Positions 44,053 to 54,299 of a stretch of DNA of 64,000 nucleotides are shown here, piece after piece. Source of the DNA: Alphaproteobacteria bacterium (GTDB taxonomy: Bacteria; Pseudomonadota; Alphaproteobacteria; Micropepsales; Micropepsaceae); contig CANIAL010000001.1 of the NCBI GenBank assembly GCA_947465395.1, positions 49,672-113,671 on the forward strand. The letters are read 5' to 3'. The notes under the pieces were generated by a model, which saw nothing but the letters and a program-made list of their open reading frames with translations, did not search any database and was not told the origin of the DNA. How positions within the stretch are numbered: position 1 is the first letter of the stretch; every line of letters starts with the position of its first letter. A program made the translations under genes and the position numbers.

Positions 44053-45137
44053 AGCTGCATCGCGCCGCGATAGACGGTCTTGGCCTCGCCGCTACCAGGA
44101 ACCAGGCGACCCAGCCGCACGGGTTTGTCGCCGCAAGACTGGAACGCTTCCATCACCCTGGCCGCATCGACTTCGGCCACCACGGCCACCATGCCGATGC
44201 CGCAGTTGAAGGTACGCAGCATTTCCTCGCCCGCGATGTGGGCCGCTTTCGCCAGCCAGGCGAAAACCGGCGGCACCGCCAGCGCGTCCAGATCCACTTC
44301 GCCGTCCAGGCCATCGGGCAAGGCGCGGGGCAGATTCTCGGTGATGCCACCGCCGGTGATATGGGCCAGGCCCTTGACGCCGCCCGTGCCAATGGCCGCT
44401 AGCGCGCCCTTCACATACAGCCGCGTGGGCGTCAGCAAAGCCTCGCCCAGCGACATGCCCGGTGCGAATGGCGCGGGCGCGTCCAGCGCGATGCCCGACT
44501 GTTCCACCACCTTGCGCACCAGCGAATAGCCGTTGGAATGCACGCCCGACGACGCCACGCCGATCAGCACATCGCCTGCGGCCATGTCTTTCGTGCGCGG
44601 CAAAATCTGTCCCCGCTCCACCGCGCCCACGGAAAATCCGGCCAGGTCGAAATCGCCCTTGGCGTACAGCCCCGGCATCTCGGCCGTTTCGCCCCCGATC
44701 AGGGCGCAGCCGGACGCCTTGCAGGCCCGGGCGATGCCTTCGATCACGGCGGCGGCGACATCCACCTCCAGCTTGGCGCTGGCGTAATAATCCAGAAAGA
44801 AAAGCGGCTCGGCGCCCTGCACCACGATGTCGTTGACGCACATGGCGACCAGGTCCTGGCCAATGCCATCATAGCGCCCGCTTTCGATGGCCAGTTTCAG
44901 CTTGGTTCCCACGCCGTCGGTGGCGGCGACCAGGATGGGGTCCTTGAAACCGGTGGCTTTCAGGTCGAACAGCCCGCCAAACCCGCCCAGGTCGGCGTCG
45001 GCGCCGCTGCGGCGCGTGGATTTGGCGGCGGGCGCGATTCGCGCCACCAGCGCCTCGCCCGCGTCGATATCCACGCCGGCGTCCTTGTAGGTCCCAATTA
45101 TCTTGGAGGGAGGTGGGCGGCCAGGATCGTGTGGCAT
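44049..45137 (-). CDS. purM: Phosphoribosylformylglycinamidine cyclo-ligase PurM
   Basis: ATP-dependent ring closure giving [21 protein letters not shown] is the conserved start, GGFGGLFDL and [14 protein letters not shown] are the nucleotide-binding blocks, and [20 protein letters not shown] is the diagnostic motif. 362 aa is normal. It heads purM-purN and is divergent from the DUF2066 gene; 181 bases between them hold both promoters. Confidence 0.97.
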   Translation of the reverse strand: MPHDPGRPPPSKIIGTYKDAGVDIDAGEALVARIAPAAKSTRRSGADADLGGFGGLFDLKATGFKDPILVAATDGVGTKLKLAIESGRYDGIGQDLVAMCVNDIVVQGAEPLFFLDYYASAKLEVDVAAAVIEGIARACKASGCALIGGETAEMPGLYAKGDFDLAGFSVGAVERGQILPRTKDMAAGDVLIGVASSGVHSNGYSLVRKVVEQSGIALDAPAPFAPGMSLGEALLTPTRLYVKGALAAIGTGGVKGLAHITGGGITENLPRALPDGLDGEVDLDALAVPPVFAWLAKAAHIAGEEMLRTFNCGIGMVAVVAEVDAARVMEAFQSCGDKPVRLGRLVPGSGEAKTVYRGAMQL

Positions 45138-45262
45138 CTTTGTGTCCGCGGGGTCTGCAACCGTTTAATCAGGCCCCACGGCGCACGCAAGCGGCGTCCC
45201 TGTGGGTACATTGCGGGGTGCGGAAATAAGCCGCCAAACGCCCGCCGCCGCATCGCTTTCCC

Positions 45263-45290
45263 TTCCCCTGGAAGGTGCGCCCGCTATAAT
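45263..45290 (+). promoter_or_regulatory. Candidate promoter of the DUF2066-pgsA-like-hda operon
   Basis: A perfect -10 TATAAT is at 45285-45290, preceded by G-C; the best -35 (TTCCCC, 16-base spacer) is poor. The ATG of the DUF2066 gene is 28 bases downstream. Confidence 0.45.
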
Positions 45291-45318
45291 CCGCATCCCG
45301 GTTTTGATTGGACGGTTC

Positions 45319-46368
45319 ATGCGGCTGATTCCTGTTTTCCTGAGCGTGTTCGCGCTGGCGCTGATCCTGTCGCCCTTCACGGTTCAGCCGGCCCGCGCCC
45401 AGGCCGGCATCTACACCGTCTCCGGCCTGCATGTGGAAGCCACCGCCGCCTCGCCGGCCGAGGCACTGAACGCCGCCATCGCGCAAGGCCGCCCCCGCGC
45501 CTGGCAGATATTGTATCGCCGCCTGACCCGCCAGGCGGACTGGGCGCGCGAGCCGCAGCTGGATGCGCCCACCCTGCTGCGCCTGTCGCGCGGTTTCACC
45601 ATCGCCAATGAGCGGCGCTCCACCACCCGCTATGTCGCGGACGTCACCTACAATTTCAATCCCGACGCCGTGGCGCGCATCCTGCAAGCCGCCAACATCT
45701 CCTTCTCGCAAACGGTGGCGCGGCGCATCCTGCTGGTGCCGATGGCGCCGGGCTTTGTCACCGGCCCCTGGGCGCAGGCCTTGGCCGTGCCGGAGTTTCG
45801 CGGCTCGCTGGTGCCGTTTGAAGTGGCGGGCCAGGCCGATGCCGCTTCGCTGAACGGGCTGGATTTTGACAAAGCGTCCTGGGGCGATGTCTCGGCGGCG
45901 GCGGCCCGCATCGGCGCCAGTGAAGCCGCCCTTGTGCAAAGCGTCTATGCCAACGGCAAGGTGACGGTGAATATCCGCCGTCTGGGCCTGGGTCAGCCGA
46001 CGGTGAAATCCAGCGTGGACGTGCCGCTGCAGCAGACGCTGGGCACCACCTATCCCAGCGCCGCCAATGCCGCTGTCGCCGCGATCGAGGATCTGTGGAA
46101 GTCGCGCACCGCCGTCAATTTCAACGCCCGCGCCACCATCATCGCCGATGTGGTGATCGGCTCGCTGGCGCAATGGGGCGCCACGCAATCGGCGCTGGAA
46201 GGTCTTGATAACGTCACCGCCACGCAGCTTGTGGCGATGGACATGGGCCTGGCGCGTGTCTCCATCACCTATAGCGGCAGCGCCGAACAGTTGCGGGACG
46301 GGCTGGCCGCAAAGGGCATCGCGCTCGCCAACCGCGCCGGGCGCTGGACCATCACGGCCAGCCGCTGA
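45319..46368 (+). CDS. DUF2066 domain-containing periplasmic protein
   Basis: A Sec signal peptide (FLSVFALALILSPFTVQPARA, cleaved near ARAQA) precedes a DUF2066 domain, recognised from EALNAAIAQGRPRAWQILYR and the later SLNGLDFDKASWGDVSAAA. The family function is unknown. From the ATG at 45319 the protein is 349 aa. The stop shares a base with the following CDP-alcohol phosphatidyltransferase gene, and the DUF2066-pgsA-like-hda order is conserved in alphaproteobacteria. Confidence 0.88.
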   Translation: MRLIPVFLSVFALALILSPFTVQPARAQAGIYTVSGLHVEATAASPAEALNAAIAQGRPRAWQILYRRLTRQADWAREPQLDAPTLLRLSRGFTIANERRSTTRYVADVTYNFNPDAVARILQAANISFSQTVARRILLVPMAPGFVTGPWAQALAVPEFRGSLVPFEVAGQADAASLNGLDFDKASWGDVSAAAARIGASEAALVQSVYANGKVTVNIRRLGLGQPTVKSSVDVPLQQTLGTTYPSAANAAVAAIEDLWKSRTAVNFNARATIIADVVIGSLAQWGATQSALEGLDNVTATQLVAMDMGLARVSITYSGSAEQLRDGLAAKGIALANRAGRWTITASR

Positions 46369-46919
46369 TGGTGAAGCATTTGCCCAACATGCTTTCGGCT
46401 TTGCGGCTGGGGGCGGCGCCGCTGGCGGCCTGGGCGATTTTGCAGGGACATGACGCAGCGGCGCTGCTGGTGTTTGCGCTGGCATCCTTCAGCGATCTGC
46501 TGGACGGGTTCATTGCGCGGCGCTGGGGCGTGGTCTCGCGCTTTGGGACATGGCTTGATCCGGCCGCCGACAAATTGCTGATGCTGCTTTGCTTTCTGGC
46601 GCTGCTGAAGATGGGCGCGGCGCCCTTCTGGCTGGTGGCGCTGGTGATCGCACGCGACGCATTGATCGTGGGCGGCGTGCTGCTGGCCCGGGGGCTGTCC
46701 CTGCCGGTGCGTGAAGCGCCGTTGCTGCTGGGCAAATCCTCCACCTTTGTGCAGGTGGGTTATGTGGGCGCCTGGCTGGTGCTGCTGAGCCTGGGGCTGG
46801 AATCGCCCAGGCTGATGGACGCGTTTGCCGCGGCGGTCGCCATCTTCGCCATCCTGTCGGGCCTTGCCTATGGCCAGCTATTCTTGCGGGCGCTGTTCTT
46901 TGGCCAGCGGACTGCCTAG
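46368..46919 (+). CDS. CDP-alcohol phosphatidyltransferase family protein
   Basis: The family motif D-x2-D-G-x2-A-R-x8-G-x3-D-x3-D is complete in SDLLDGFIARRWGVVSRFG followed by TWLDPAADK. About five to six membrane helices fill the 183 residues, as in PgsA and Pss enzymes. It should transfer a phosphatidyl group from CDP-diacylglycerol to an alcohol, but which alcohol is not clear. Start overlaps the DUF2066 stop (TGATG); the next gene starts directly after its stop. Confidence 0.9.
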   Translation: MVKHLPNMLSALRLGAAPLAAWAILQGHDAAALLVFALASFSDLLDGFIARRWGVVSRFGTWLDPAADKLLMLLCFLALLKMGAAPFWLVALVIARDALIVGGVLLARGLSLPVREAPLLLGKSSTFVQVGYVGAWLVLLSLGLESPRLMDAFAAAVAIFAILSGLAYGQLFLRALFFGQRTA

Positions 46920-47594
46920 ATGCAACTGGTCCTGCCGCTGGGCGCCAACAATCAAATGCGCCGCGAGGATTTCATCATCGCGCCCGGCAACCAGGCGGCG
47001 CTGGCATTCCTCGATGCGTATCCCGCATGGCCCGCGCCCATGGCGGCGCTGCATGGCGCGGCGGCCAGCGGCAAGACGCACCTGGCGCGTATCTGGGCGG
47101 ACGCCGCGGGCGCACGTATCATCGAAGCGCGCGATCTGCTGGAAGCCCCCGATGCGGGACCGCTGGTGATCGAGAATGTGGATGCTGCGCCCTCTTTTTC
47201 CAAAGATACCTCTGCCCATGAAGCAGCCTTGTTCGCGCTGATGGCGCGGGGCACGCCGCTGCTGCTGACGGGCCGCGCCGCGCCCGCGCATTGGCCGGTG
47301 CAGATGGGCGACCTGGCGTCGCGGTTCAAGTCGCTGCTGGGTTTCGAGCTGGGCGCCCCGGACGAGGCCCTGCTGCTGGCGCTCGCCGTCAAGCTGTTCG
47401 CCGACCGCCAGTTGCAGGTTCCCGTGAGTGTGGTGACACGGCTGGTGCATGGGCTGGAACGGTCCCCGGCCGCCATAAGGGATTTCATTGCCCGGGCCGA
47501 TGCCCTGGCCCTGGCCCGGCAAAAACCGGTCAATCTGGCCCTGGTTAACGAGCTTATGGAGCCGAAACAGGGCGGTTTTCCCGGCCTGTCATGA
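46920..47594 (+). CDS. hda: DnaA-related regulator Hda/HdaA
   Basis: A 224-residue AAA+ protein equal to DnaA domain III without the DNA-binding domain IV. LHGAAASGKTHLARIWADAA is Walker A, VIENVDAAPSFSKD is the Walker B region, and LASRFKSLLGFELGAPDEA is the segment with sensor arginine. Hda with the sliding clamp promotes ATP hydrolysis by DnaA after initiation. QLVLPLGANNQMRREDFII at the start resembles the clamp-binding Q-L-x-L-P motif. No gap to the preceding stop. Confidence 0.9.
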   Translation: MQLVLPLGANNQMRREDFIIAPGNQAALAFLDAYPAWPAPMAALHGAAASGKTHLARIWADAAGARIIEARDLLEAPDAGPLVIENVDAAPSFSKDTSAHEAALFALMARGTPLLLTGRAAPAHWPVQMGDLASRFKSLLGFELGAPDEALLLALAVKLFADRQLQVPVSVVTRLVHGLERSPAAIRDFIARADALALARQKPVNLALVNELMEPKQGGFPGLS

Positions 47595-47619
47595 CAGGTT
47601 TACGCTTTTGTCCTAGGCT
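47591..47619 (+). promoter_or_regulatory. Candidate ppk promoter
   Basis: ATGACA (47591-47596), 17-base spacer, TAGGCT (47614-47619). The ppk ATG follows 6 bases later with no Shine-Dalgarno sequence, so a leaderless transcript is possible. Confidence 0.35.
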
Positions 47620-47625
47620 GGGCGC

Positions 47626-49875
47626 ATGTCCAGCCCCGTCACGAATATAGAAGCGGCCAACGACGCCGCCCTGGCCGCTACGTCTTCGGAAGCCCAATCG
47701 GGCACCGACGATGTCCTGGCGCTGGGGTCCGGCGACAGCCGCACGCTTGATCCGGCGTCCCCGGCCCGTTTCGTCAACCGCGAACTGTCCTGGCTGGCCT
47801 TCAACCGCCGCGTGATCGGGGAGGCGGAGAACCGCCGCAACCCGCTTTTGGAGCGGGTGCGCTTCCTGTCCATTTCCGCGTCCAACCTGGACGAGTTCTA
47901 CATGGTGCGCGTCGCCGGCCTGATGGGCATGGTGCGCGCCGGCGTCATCACCCCCAGCGCCGATGGCCTGTCGCCGGCCGAGCAGCTTGAGAAAGTGGAC
48001 TCCAGCGCCCGCGAACTGATCAGCGACCAGCAGCGCATCTGGTCCAGGCTGGACGTGGAGTTACGAAAAGAGAGCATCGCCGTCATCACCGGCGACGAAG
48101 TTCTGCCCGCCGACCGCGCTTTCCTGGATGCATTCTTTGCCGCGCAGATATTTCCCGTGCTGACGCCGCTGGCGATTGATCCGGCCCATCCTTTCCCCTT
48201 TATCCCGAATCTGGGCTTCACCATCGCGCTTGCCGTGAAGGACCAGCGCAGCGGCAAGGAATTCTCGGCCCTGATCCCGGTGCCGTCGCAGCTCAAGCGT
48301 TTCATCCGCCTGCCCGATGTGGCGCAGGTGGGTTCGCACAAACCCGTGCGCTTCCTGCCGCTGGAGCATCTGATCGCGCTTTATTTCGACCGGCTGTTCC
48401 CGGGCCATGCGGTCAATGGCTGGGGCCTGTTCCGCATCCTGCGCGACAGCGACGTGGAAGTGGAAGAAGAAGCCGAAGACCTGGTGCTGCTGTTTGAATC
48501 GCTGCTCAAGCGCCGCCGCCGGGGCAGCGTCATCCACATGAAATGCTCGGCCTCCATGCCGCCGGCGCTTCGCCATTTCATGGCCGAGCATCTGGACCTG
48601 GATGAATCCGAAGTGGTGATCGTGGAAAACCTGATGGGACTTTCGGACCTGGCCAAGCTGATCGGGCCGGACCGTCCCGATTTGCAGTTCAAGCCATACA
48701 ACGCCCGCTTCCCCGAACGCATCCGCGATCATGGCGGGGATTGCTTCGCCGCCATCCGCGAAAAAGACCTGATCGTGCATCACCCTTTTGAGAGTTTCGA
48801 CACGGTGGTGCAGTTCCTGCGCCAGGCCGCGGCCGATCCCGACGTGGTGGCGATCAAGCAAACGCTGTACCGCACCAATGCCGAAAGCCCCATCGTGTCG
48901 GCCCTGATCGAGGCGGCGGATGCGGGAAAGTCCGTCACCGCCCTGGTGGAACTGAAGGCCCGTTTCGACGAAGCCGCCAACATCAAATGGGCGCGTGACC
49001 TGGAACGGGCCGGCGTGCAGGTGGTCTATGGCTTCATTGCGCTGAAGACCCACGCCAAGATCAGCCTGGTGATGCGCCGCGAGGCCGGACAGCTCCATTC
49101 CTACGTCCATTTCGGCACCGGCAATTACCACAGCAACACCGCCAAGGTTTATACCGACCTGTCGCTCTTCAGCGCCGACCCGGCGCTGGGCCGCGACGCC
49201 GCCCAGGTCTTTAATTTCATCACCGGCTATGCCGAGCCCAATGCGCTGGAGCGGCTGGCGGTGTCGCCCTTCAGCCTGCGCGGACGGCTGGTCGAAGCCA
49301 TCCAGCAGGAAATCATGCATGCGCGGGCAGGACGCCCCGCCGCCATCTGGATCAAGCTGAATTCGCTGGTCGACCCGGCCATGATTGACGGGCTGTACCG
49401 CGCCAGCCAGGCGGGGGTGCAGATTGACCTGGTGGTGCGCGGCATCTGCTGCCTGCGCCCCGGCGTGCCGGGCCTGTCCGAGAATATAAGGGTCAAATCC
49501 ATCGTCGGCCGCTTCCTGGAGCATGGCCGCATCATCTGTTTCGGAGCAGGCCATGGGCTGCCATCGCCCCAGGCCAAGGTTTTCATTTCCTCGGCGGACT
49601 GGATGCCGCGCAACCTGGACCGGCGGGTGGAAATACTGGTCCCGGTGGAAAATCCCACCGTCCATCAACAGGTCCTTGACCAGATCATGGTCGCCTTGTT
49701 CAAGGATCAGGCGCAAAGCTGGTATATGAAGGCGGATGGCAGCTATGCCCGCGACGCCCATGCCGAGGATGACGATGCTTTTTCCGCGCACAATTATTTC
49801 ATGACCAACCCTTCGCTTTCCGGCCGTGGCCGCGCGCTGAAAAGCCATGGCGGCACGGGCAAGCGCCGGACCTGA
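47626..49875 (+). CDS. ppk: Polyphosphate kinase 1
   Basis: Makes polyphosphate from [23 protein letters not shown] and [18 protein letters not shown] are the N-domain signature; the two C-terminal phospholipase-D-like domains hold the autophosphorylated His near residue 495 ([20 protein letters not shown]) and [20 protein letters not shown]. The 749 residues include a ~40-residue extra N terminus. ppx overlaps its 3' end by 29 bases, so both enzymes of polyphosphate turnover are co-expressed. Confidence 0.97.
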   Translation: MSSPVTNIEAANDAALAATSSEAQSGTDDVLALGSGDSRTLDPASPARFVNRELSWLAFNRRVIGEAENRRNPLLERVRFLSISASNLDEFYMVRVAGLMGMVRAGVITPSADGLSPAEQLEKVDSSARELISDQQRIWSRLDVELRKESIAVITGDEVLPADRAFLDAFFAAQIFPVLTPLAIDPAHPFPFIPNLGFTIALAVKDQRSGKEFSALIPVPSQLKRFIRLPDVAQVGSHKPVRFLPLEHLIALYFDRLFPGHAVNGWGLFRILRDSDVEVEEEAEDLVLLFESLLKRRRRGSVIHMKCSASMPPALRHFMAEHLDLDESEVVIVENLMGLSDLAKLIGPDRPDLQFKPYNARFPERIRDHGGDCFAAIREKDLIVHHPFESFDTVVQFLRQAAADPDVVAIKQTLYRTNAESPIVSALIEAADAGKSVTALVELKARFDEAANIKWARDLERAGVQVVYGFIALKTHAKISLVMRREAGQLHSYVHFGTGNYHSNTAKVYTDLSLFSADPALGRDAAQVFNFITGYAEPNALERLAVSPFSLRGRLVEAIQQEIMHARAGRPAAIWIKLNSLVDPAMIDGLYRASQAGVQIDLVVRGICCLRPGVPGLSENIRVKSIVGRFLEHGRIICFGAGHGLPSPQAKVFISSADWMPRNLDRRVEILVPVENPTVHQQVLDQIMVALFKDQAQSWYMKADGSYARDAHAEDDDAFSAHNYFMTNPSLSGRGRALKSHGGTGKRRT

Positions 49876-51367
49876 ACAGGTGCCGATTTCCGATCCCGGC
49901 AAGACCGTGACGCCGCGCAAGCGCGCGCCCGTGGCCATCGTGGACATAGGCTCCAATTCCGTGCGCCTGGTGATCTATGAAAACCGCAGCCGCAACGCCG
50001 CCACCCTGCAGAATGAAAAGGCCATTTGCGGCATTGGCCGCGACATGGTCACCAGCGGAAAACTGGAAGGCGAAGGCTGTGCCCGCGCGCTGGAGGCGCT
50101 GGCCCGCTTCCGCCTGATCGCTGACGGGCTTGGCGTGGTGGCGCGCGAGGCGGTGGCCACGGCGGCGGCACGCGATGCCTCCAATGGCGCGGAGTTCGTG
50201 GCCAAGGCGGAAAAGGCCTTTGGATCGCCCATCAAGGTGCTGGCGGGCGAAGACGAAGCGCGCATCGCCGCCGAAGGCGTGGTGGCGGGCATTCCCGATG
50301 CCGAAGGCCTGGCCGCGGATTTGGGCGGCGGCAGCCTGGACATGGTGACGGTGAAGGGCGGCAAGACGGGCAAGGCCTGGAGCTTGCCGTTCGGCCCCTT
50401 GCGGCTGATGGATGTGTCGGGCGGCGATCCCGACAAGGCCCGTACGCTGGTGGACAAGGGGCTGAAGGATTTGCCCGACCTCTCCGCGCCCGCTTTGTAT
50501 GCGGTGGGCGGCATCTGGCGCAGTTTCGCGCGGGTGGACATGGAGGACCAGAATTACCCGCTCCATGTTTTGCAGCAATACACGATCCCCAAGAGCCGGG
50601 CGCTGCGCCTGTGCCGGGTGCTGGCGGGCCTGTCGCGGGACTCCGTCCGCAAGATCAAGGTTGTCTCAAAACGGCGCGCGGAATCGCTGCCGTATGGCGC
50701 GGTGGTGCTGGAACGGCTTTTGATGGCGGGCGAAATCCAGGACGTGGTGATTTCCGCCTATGGCTTGCGCGAAGGCCTGTTCCATTCCCGCCTGACACAG
50801 GAAGAGCGCGCCAAGGACCCGCTGGTGGAATTCGCCCGCAGCGCCAATGAACGCCAGGCGCGCGTGCCCGCGCACGCCACCGAGATGCTGCAATGGGCGA
50901 AGCCCCTGTTCGAGGGTGAGGATGCGCGCCTGCGCGAAGCATCCGCCTTCTTCTCTGATGTGGGCTGGCGGCGGCACCCGGATGACCGCGCCATCGGCGC
51001 CATGGGCCAGGTCCTGACCGCGCCTTTCGCGGGCGCCGATCACCGGGCGCGGGCCATCATCGCCACATCCATCTATCACCGCTATGCGGGCGATGATGAT
51101 TTTCCCCGCGACCTGGCGCTGATGGCGCTGCTGAGCAAGGATGATGAAAGCCTGGCGCTGAAGCTGGGACTGACCTGGCGGCTGGCCTTTGCGCTGTCGG
51201 CATCGGCGTCGGGCGAACTGTCGCATTACCGCCTGCGGCTGACGCCCACAAAACTTGTGCTGGAGGTTCCTGCGCGCCGCGAGGCCATCGCCAGCGAGCC
51301 GGTGCAGAAACGGCTTGGTGTTTTGGCCGATCTTTATGGCCGCAAGGGCGAAATCCTGGTCGGCTGA
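49847..51367 (+). CDS. ppx: Exopolyphosphatase (Ppx/GppA family)
   Basis: Degrades polyphosphate and possibly pppGpp. [20 protein letters not shown] is the ASKHA phosphate-1 loop, [13 protein letters not shown] the second, and [13 protein letters not shown] follows; a C-terminal HD-like helical domain ([18 protein letters not shown]) completes the 506 residues. The start overlaps ppk. The 233-base gap after it contains a candidate tatA promoter and nothing else I recognise. Confidence 0.94.
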   Translation: MAARASAGPEQVPISDPGKTVTPRKRAPVAIVDIGSNSVRLVIYENRSRNAATLQNEKAICGIGRDMVTSGKLEGEGCARALEALARFRLIADGLGVVAREAVATAAARDASNGAEFVAKAEKAFGSPIKVLAGEDEARIAAEGVVAGIPDAEGLAADLGGGSLDMVTVKGGKTGKAWSLPFGPLRLMDVSGGDPDKARTLVDKGLKDLPDLSAPALYAVGGIWRSFARVDMEDQNYPLHVLQQYTIPKSRALRLCRVLAGLSRDSVRKIKVVSKRRAESLPYGAVVLERLLMAGEIQDVVISAYGLREGLFHSRLTQEERAKDPLVEFARSANERQARVPAHATEMLQWAKPLFEGEDARLREASAFFSDVGWRRHPDDRAIGAMGQVLTAPFAGADHRARAIIATSIYHRYAGDDDFPRDLALMALLSKDDESLALKLGLTWRLAFALSASASGELSHYRLRLTPTKLVLEVPARREAIASEPVQKRLGVLADLYGRKGEILVG

Positions 51368-51499
51368 AATGCGGTCCTTCGACTAGGGCTAGCGCCTTCA
51401 TTTCCAATGTAAATTCATAGGCTTGGCCCTCAGCAATGGCCTTTCCGGCGGGCGCGAATATACTGGCCCCGTCCCGATAACCCTTTGCCAATGCTGCCC

Positions 51500-51528
51500 T
51501 TGCACGGCAGCGCCGGTCGGGGCTTTAT
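51500..51528 (+). promoter_or_regulatory. Candidate promoter of tatABC
   Basis: TTGCAC (51500-51505), 17-base spacer, CTTTAT (51523-51528), about 70 bases before the tatA ATG, which has AAGGAGA at a good distance. Confidence 0.4.
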
Positions 51529-51600
51529 GGGGACTGGTGCTGGCCCCCTTTAATCTGAAAGCGGATGGGCCGGTTTGATTGTCGGTTAAGGAGAAACGTC

Positions 51601-51831
51601 ATGGGTGCGCTTAGCATCTGGCATATTCTGATTTTGGGCGTCATCGCCCTGGTGCTGTTCGGCGGTCGCGGCAAGGTCAGCGACCTGATGGGCGATTTCG
51701 GCCGTGGCATCAACAGCTTCAAAAAGGGTCTCAGCGATCCCGACAAGGAAGATCCGCGCGTCATCAACGCCGAAGCCCGCAATGAACCGGCCGCGAACGT
51801 CAACAAGGATCAGACCGGCGTTCCCAGGTAA
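51601..51831 (+). CDS. tatA: Sec-independent translocase subunit TatA
   Basis: A 76-residue protein with one N-terminal helix ([18 protein letters not shown]) followed by the amphipathic helix [19 protein letters not shown], which is diagnostic of TatA, the pore-forming subunit for folded Tat substrates. The ATG at 51601 follows AAGGAGA. tatB begins 9 bases after the stop. Confidence 0.95.
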   Translation: MGALSIWHILILGVIALVLFGGRGKVSDLMGDFGRGINSFKKGLSDPDKEDPRVINAEARNEPAANVNKDQTGVPR

Positions 51832-51840
51832 GCGAGTCTC

Positions 51841-52275
51841 ATGCTCGACTTTAGCTGGAGCCATATCCTTATCGTTCTGATCGTCGCCCTGGTGGTGGTT
51901 GGGCCAAAGGATTTGCCACGCCTGATGAACATGGCGGGCAAATGGGCGGGCAAGGCCCGCGCCATGGCCAATGACTTCAAGAAAAGCTTCGACGACATGG
52001 CCCGCCAGAGCGAGCTGGACGAGTTGCGCGCGGAAATCGAAAAGCTGCGCGCCAACGACCCGGTGGCTGAACTCCAGGGCGAAGTGGAAAAATCCCTCAG
52101 CGAAGTGGATACGTCCTTCAACGCGCCCGCCGATGTCGCCGCGGACCAGGCGGCGCCGCCATCTTCTGCTGCACAGGCCATGGCGCCCGCACCCCGCAGC
52201 GGTGAGTACCAGGTGGTGGAGACGGCCGCCGTGCATGATGACGGCGGATCGCTGAACCAGCCGCTGCCGCGATGA
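51841..52275 (+). CDS. tatB: Sec-independent translocase subunit TatB
   Basis: MLDFSWSHILIVLIVALVVV with VGPKDLPRLMNMAGKWAGKA is the TatB transmembrane and amphipathic helix pair, with the L/V-G-P hinge. The middle forms a charged helix (LDELRAEIEKLRAN), and the tail is Ala/Pro-rich and probably disordered. 144 aa. TatB with TatC forms the signal-peptide receptor. It overlaps tatC by 4 bases. Confidence 0.94.
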   Translation: MLDFSWSHILIVLIVALVVVGPKDLPRLMNMAGKWAGKARAMANDFKKSFDDMARQSELDELRAEIEKLRANDPVAELQGEVEKSLSEVDTSFNAPADVAADQAAPPSSAAQAMAPAPRSGEYQVVETAAVHDDGGSLNQPLPR

Positions 52276-53084
52276 ACAATATCAGTCCCGAAGACCAGGC
52301 GGCGCTGGAAGCCACCAAGGCGCCGCTGATGGAGCACCTGGTCGAGCTGCGCAAGCGGCTGATCTGGGCGGTGGTGTCGTTCGGCCTGTGCTTCGTGATC
52401 TGCTTCGCCTTCGCCACGCCCATCTTCAATTTCCTGACCCAGCCGCTGCACCATGTGCTGGCCGGCAAGGCCAACGACCATTTCATCTATACGGCGCTGA
52501 CCGAGGTCTTCTTCACCAATGTGAAGATCGGCATGTTCGGTGGCATCTGCCTGGGCTTTCCGGCCATTGCCGCCCAGATATGGATTTTCGTGGCGCCCGG
52601 CCTTTACAAGAATGAGCGCGGCGCCTTTTTGCCCTTCCTGCTCTGGACGCCGGTGATGTTCGTGATGGGCGGCGCGTTCGTCTATTACGTGATGCTGCCC
52701 TTCTCGATCCAGTTTTTCGCGGGCTACCAGCAGCTCAACACCCAGACCCAGATGGGCGTGCAGCTCCAGGCCAAGGTGAGCGATTACCTGGATTTCGTGA
52801 TGACGCTGATTTTTGCGTTCGGTCTCACATTCCAGTTGCCGGTGCTGCTGTCGCTGCTGGGCAAGGTGGGCATCGTTACCACCAAGGGCCTGAAGGAGAT
52901 GCGCCGCTATGCCTATGTCGGCCTGTTCGGGCTGGCGGCGGTCTTCACGCCGCCCGACGCCTTTTCCATGCTGAGTTTGGCGTTCCCGCTGGTGGCGCTG
53001 TACGAGGTTTCCGTGATCTGCGTGCGGATCATCGAAAAGGGCAAGGACCGCGAGGAAGCGGCCCGCAAGGCCCGCGCCGCCTGA
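52272..53084 (+). CDS. tatC: Sec-independent translocase subunit TatC
   Basis: Six-helix receptor for twin-arginine signal peptides. MEHLVELRKRLIWAVVSFG is the conserved N-terminal motif, and FVAPGLYKNERGAFLPFLLW holds the F-x-x-P-x-L-x-x-x-E/R block. LQAKVSDYLDFVMTLIFAFG and YAYVGLFGLAAVFTPPDAFS complete it. 270 aa is normal. Its stop abuts that of the convergent histidine kinase gene. Confidence 0.96.
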   Translation: MNNISPEDQAALEATKAPLMEHLVELRKRLIWAVVSFGLCFVICFAFATPIFNFLTQPLHHVLAGKANDHFIYTALTEVFFTNVKIGMFGGICLGFPAIAAQIWIFVAPGLYKNERGAFLPFLLWTPVMFVMGGAFVYYVMLPFSIQFFAGYQQLNTQTQMGVQLQAKVSDYLDFVMTLIFAFGLTFQLPVLLSLLGKVGIVTTKGLKEMRRYAYVGLFGLAAVFTPPDAFSMLSLAFPLVALYEVSVICVRIIEKGKDREEAARKARAA

Positions 53085-54128
53085 TCAGGCCGCGACGCGC
53101 TTCTGGTTGACCACCCGCTCGGCGGGGAAATGCATCAGCGCGATGGTGCCCCGGCCCGGCTGGCTTTCCAGCGTCAGTTGCCCGCCATGCAGTTCCAGCA
53201 TCGCCTTCGCCAGCGGCAGGCCAAGCCCGGTGCCGTCGCGGGCGCCTTCGCCGCCGCTGTTCTTGATCTGGCCGAAGGGTGTCAGCGCCAGCTTGATCTC
53301 GTCCCCCGTCATGCCCACGCCTTCGTCGCGGATGGCGATTTCATAGCCGCCATCGGGCAGCATGCGCCCGGCCAGCAGCACGCTGCCGCCGGTGGGCGTG
53401 AACTTGATGGCGTTGCCCACCAGATTGATCACGATCTGGCGGATCATGCGTTCCACCGCCAGGATGCGCACATCGCTGTCCAGCAACTGGCGCGACAGGA
53501 TCACGCCCGACTTGGACGCCAGGCCTTCCAGCATGGCCATGGAGGATGACAGAACCGGGATCAGCTCGAACTCCTGCGCGCTTTCCAGGGTCATCTTGCC
53601 GGCCTCGATCTTGGCGAGGTCCAGAACGTCATTGATGATGCCCAGCAAATGCCGCCCGCTGGAATTAATGTCGGCGGCATAGGACAAATAGCGCGGATTG
53701 TGCACCGGCCCCAGATGCTGGTCCTTCATCACTTCCGAAAAGCCCATGATGGCGTTCAGCGGCGTGCGCAGTTCATGGCTCATGTTCGCCAGGAAGGCGG
53801 ATTTGGCGCGGCTGGCTTCCTCGGCTTCCTTCACGGCGGCGGCCAGCTTGCGGGTGATGCTGCCGATCTGGCGGCGGTTTTCCTCCAGCCGGGCGATGGC
53901 GCGGCGCGAATACAGGATCAGCGGCACCGCCACGGCCATGGTTTCGATCAGCACATTGACCATGGGCAGCCAGTGCAGGCGCCCTTCATGCCAGGCCAGT
54001 ACGAAAAACACGCTTTCCGCGCCCACCGCGGCCAACAGGGTCAGGATCAGGGTGGCGCCAAGCGGGTGCATGCGGGCAAGACGCCGCTCGCAGCGCGCAA
54101 ACAACTCCCTGGCCAATGATGGCTTCAC
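53085..54128 (-). CDS. Sensor histidine kinase (orphan)
   Basis: Two N-terminal membrane helices (LILTLLAAVGAESVFFVLAW and ETMAVAVPLILYS) without a large periplasmic domain, a coiled linker, then HisKA with the phospho-accepting His118 in ANMSHELRTPLNAIMGFSEV and the HATPase with IVINLVGNAIKFTPTGGSV, RDEGVGMT and GTGLGLPLAKAML. No response regulator lies nearby. Its signal is unknown; the lack of a sensor loop suggests a membrane-derived signal. The GTG at 54128 has GGGGGG upstream; a TTG at 54164 and ATG at 54071 are alternatives. It interrupts the common tatC-serS order. Confidence 0.88.
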   Translation of the reverse strand: MKPSLARELFARCERRLARMHPLGATLILTLLAAVGAESVFFVLAWHEGRLHWLPMVNVLIETMAVAVPLILYSRRAIARLEENRRQIGSITRKLAAAVKEAEEASRAKSAFLANMSHELRTPLNAIMGFSEVMKDQHLGPVHNPRYLSYAADINSSGRHLLGIINDVLDLAKIEAGKMTLESAQEFELIPVLSSSMAMLEGLASKSGVILSRQLLDSDVRILAVERMIRQIVINLVGNAIKFTPTGGSVLLAGRMLPDGGYEIAIRDEGVGMTGDEIKLALTPFGQIKNSGGEGARDGTGLGLPLAKAMLELHGGQLTLESQPGRGTIALMHFPAERVVNQKRVAA

Positions 54129-54299
54129 CCGAACCCCCCAGACATGCCGAGACTGTAACCCCAAACCGGTTGCGCTCTGGTTTCCGGCAACGCTTCAATA
54201 TTCCCGGTTGGATTAGGACTCTGTTAACAGGGGCGGCCAGGGCGGTTTTTGACCGGACGGGGCGGCGCATGGCATGAGCCTGTTGGGGAGAGGGATTTC

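Noticed and set aside
51368..51491. A minus-strand frame starting MAKGYRDGASIFAPAGKAIA after ppx
   Set aside because: The first ~40 residues look protein-like, but the frame then runs into the antisense of ppx, has no recognised family and no clear ribosome-binding site. It may be a remnant, but I cannot support it.
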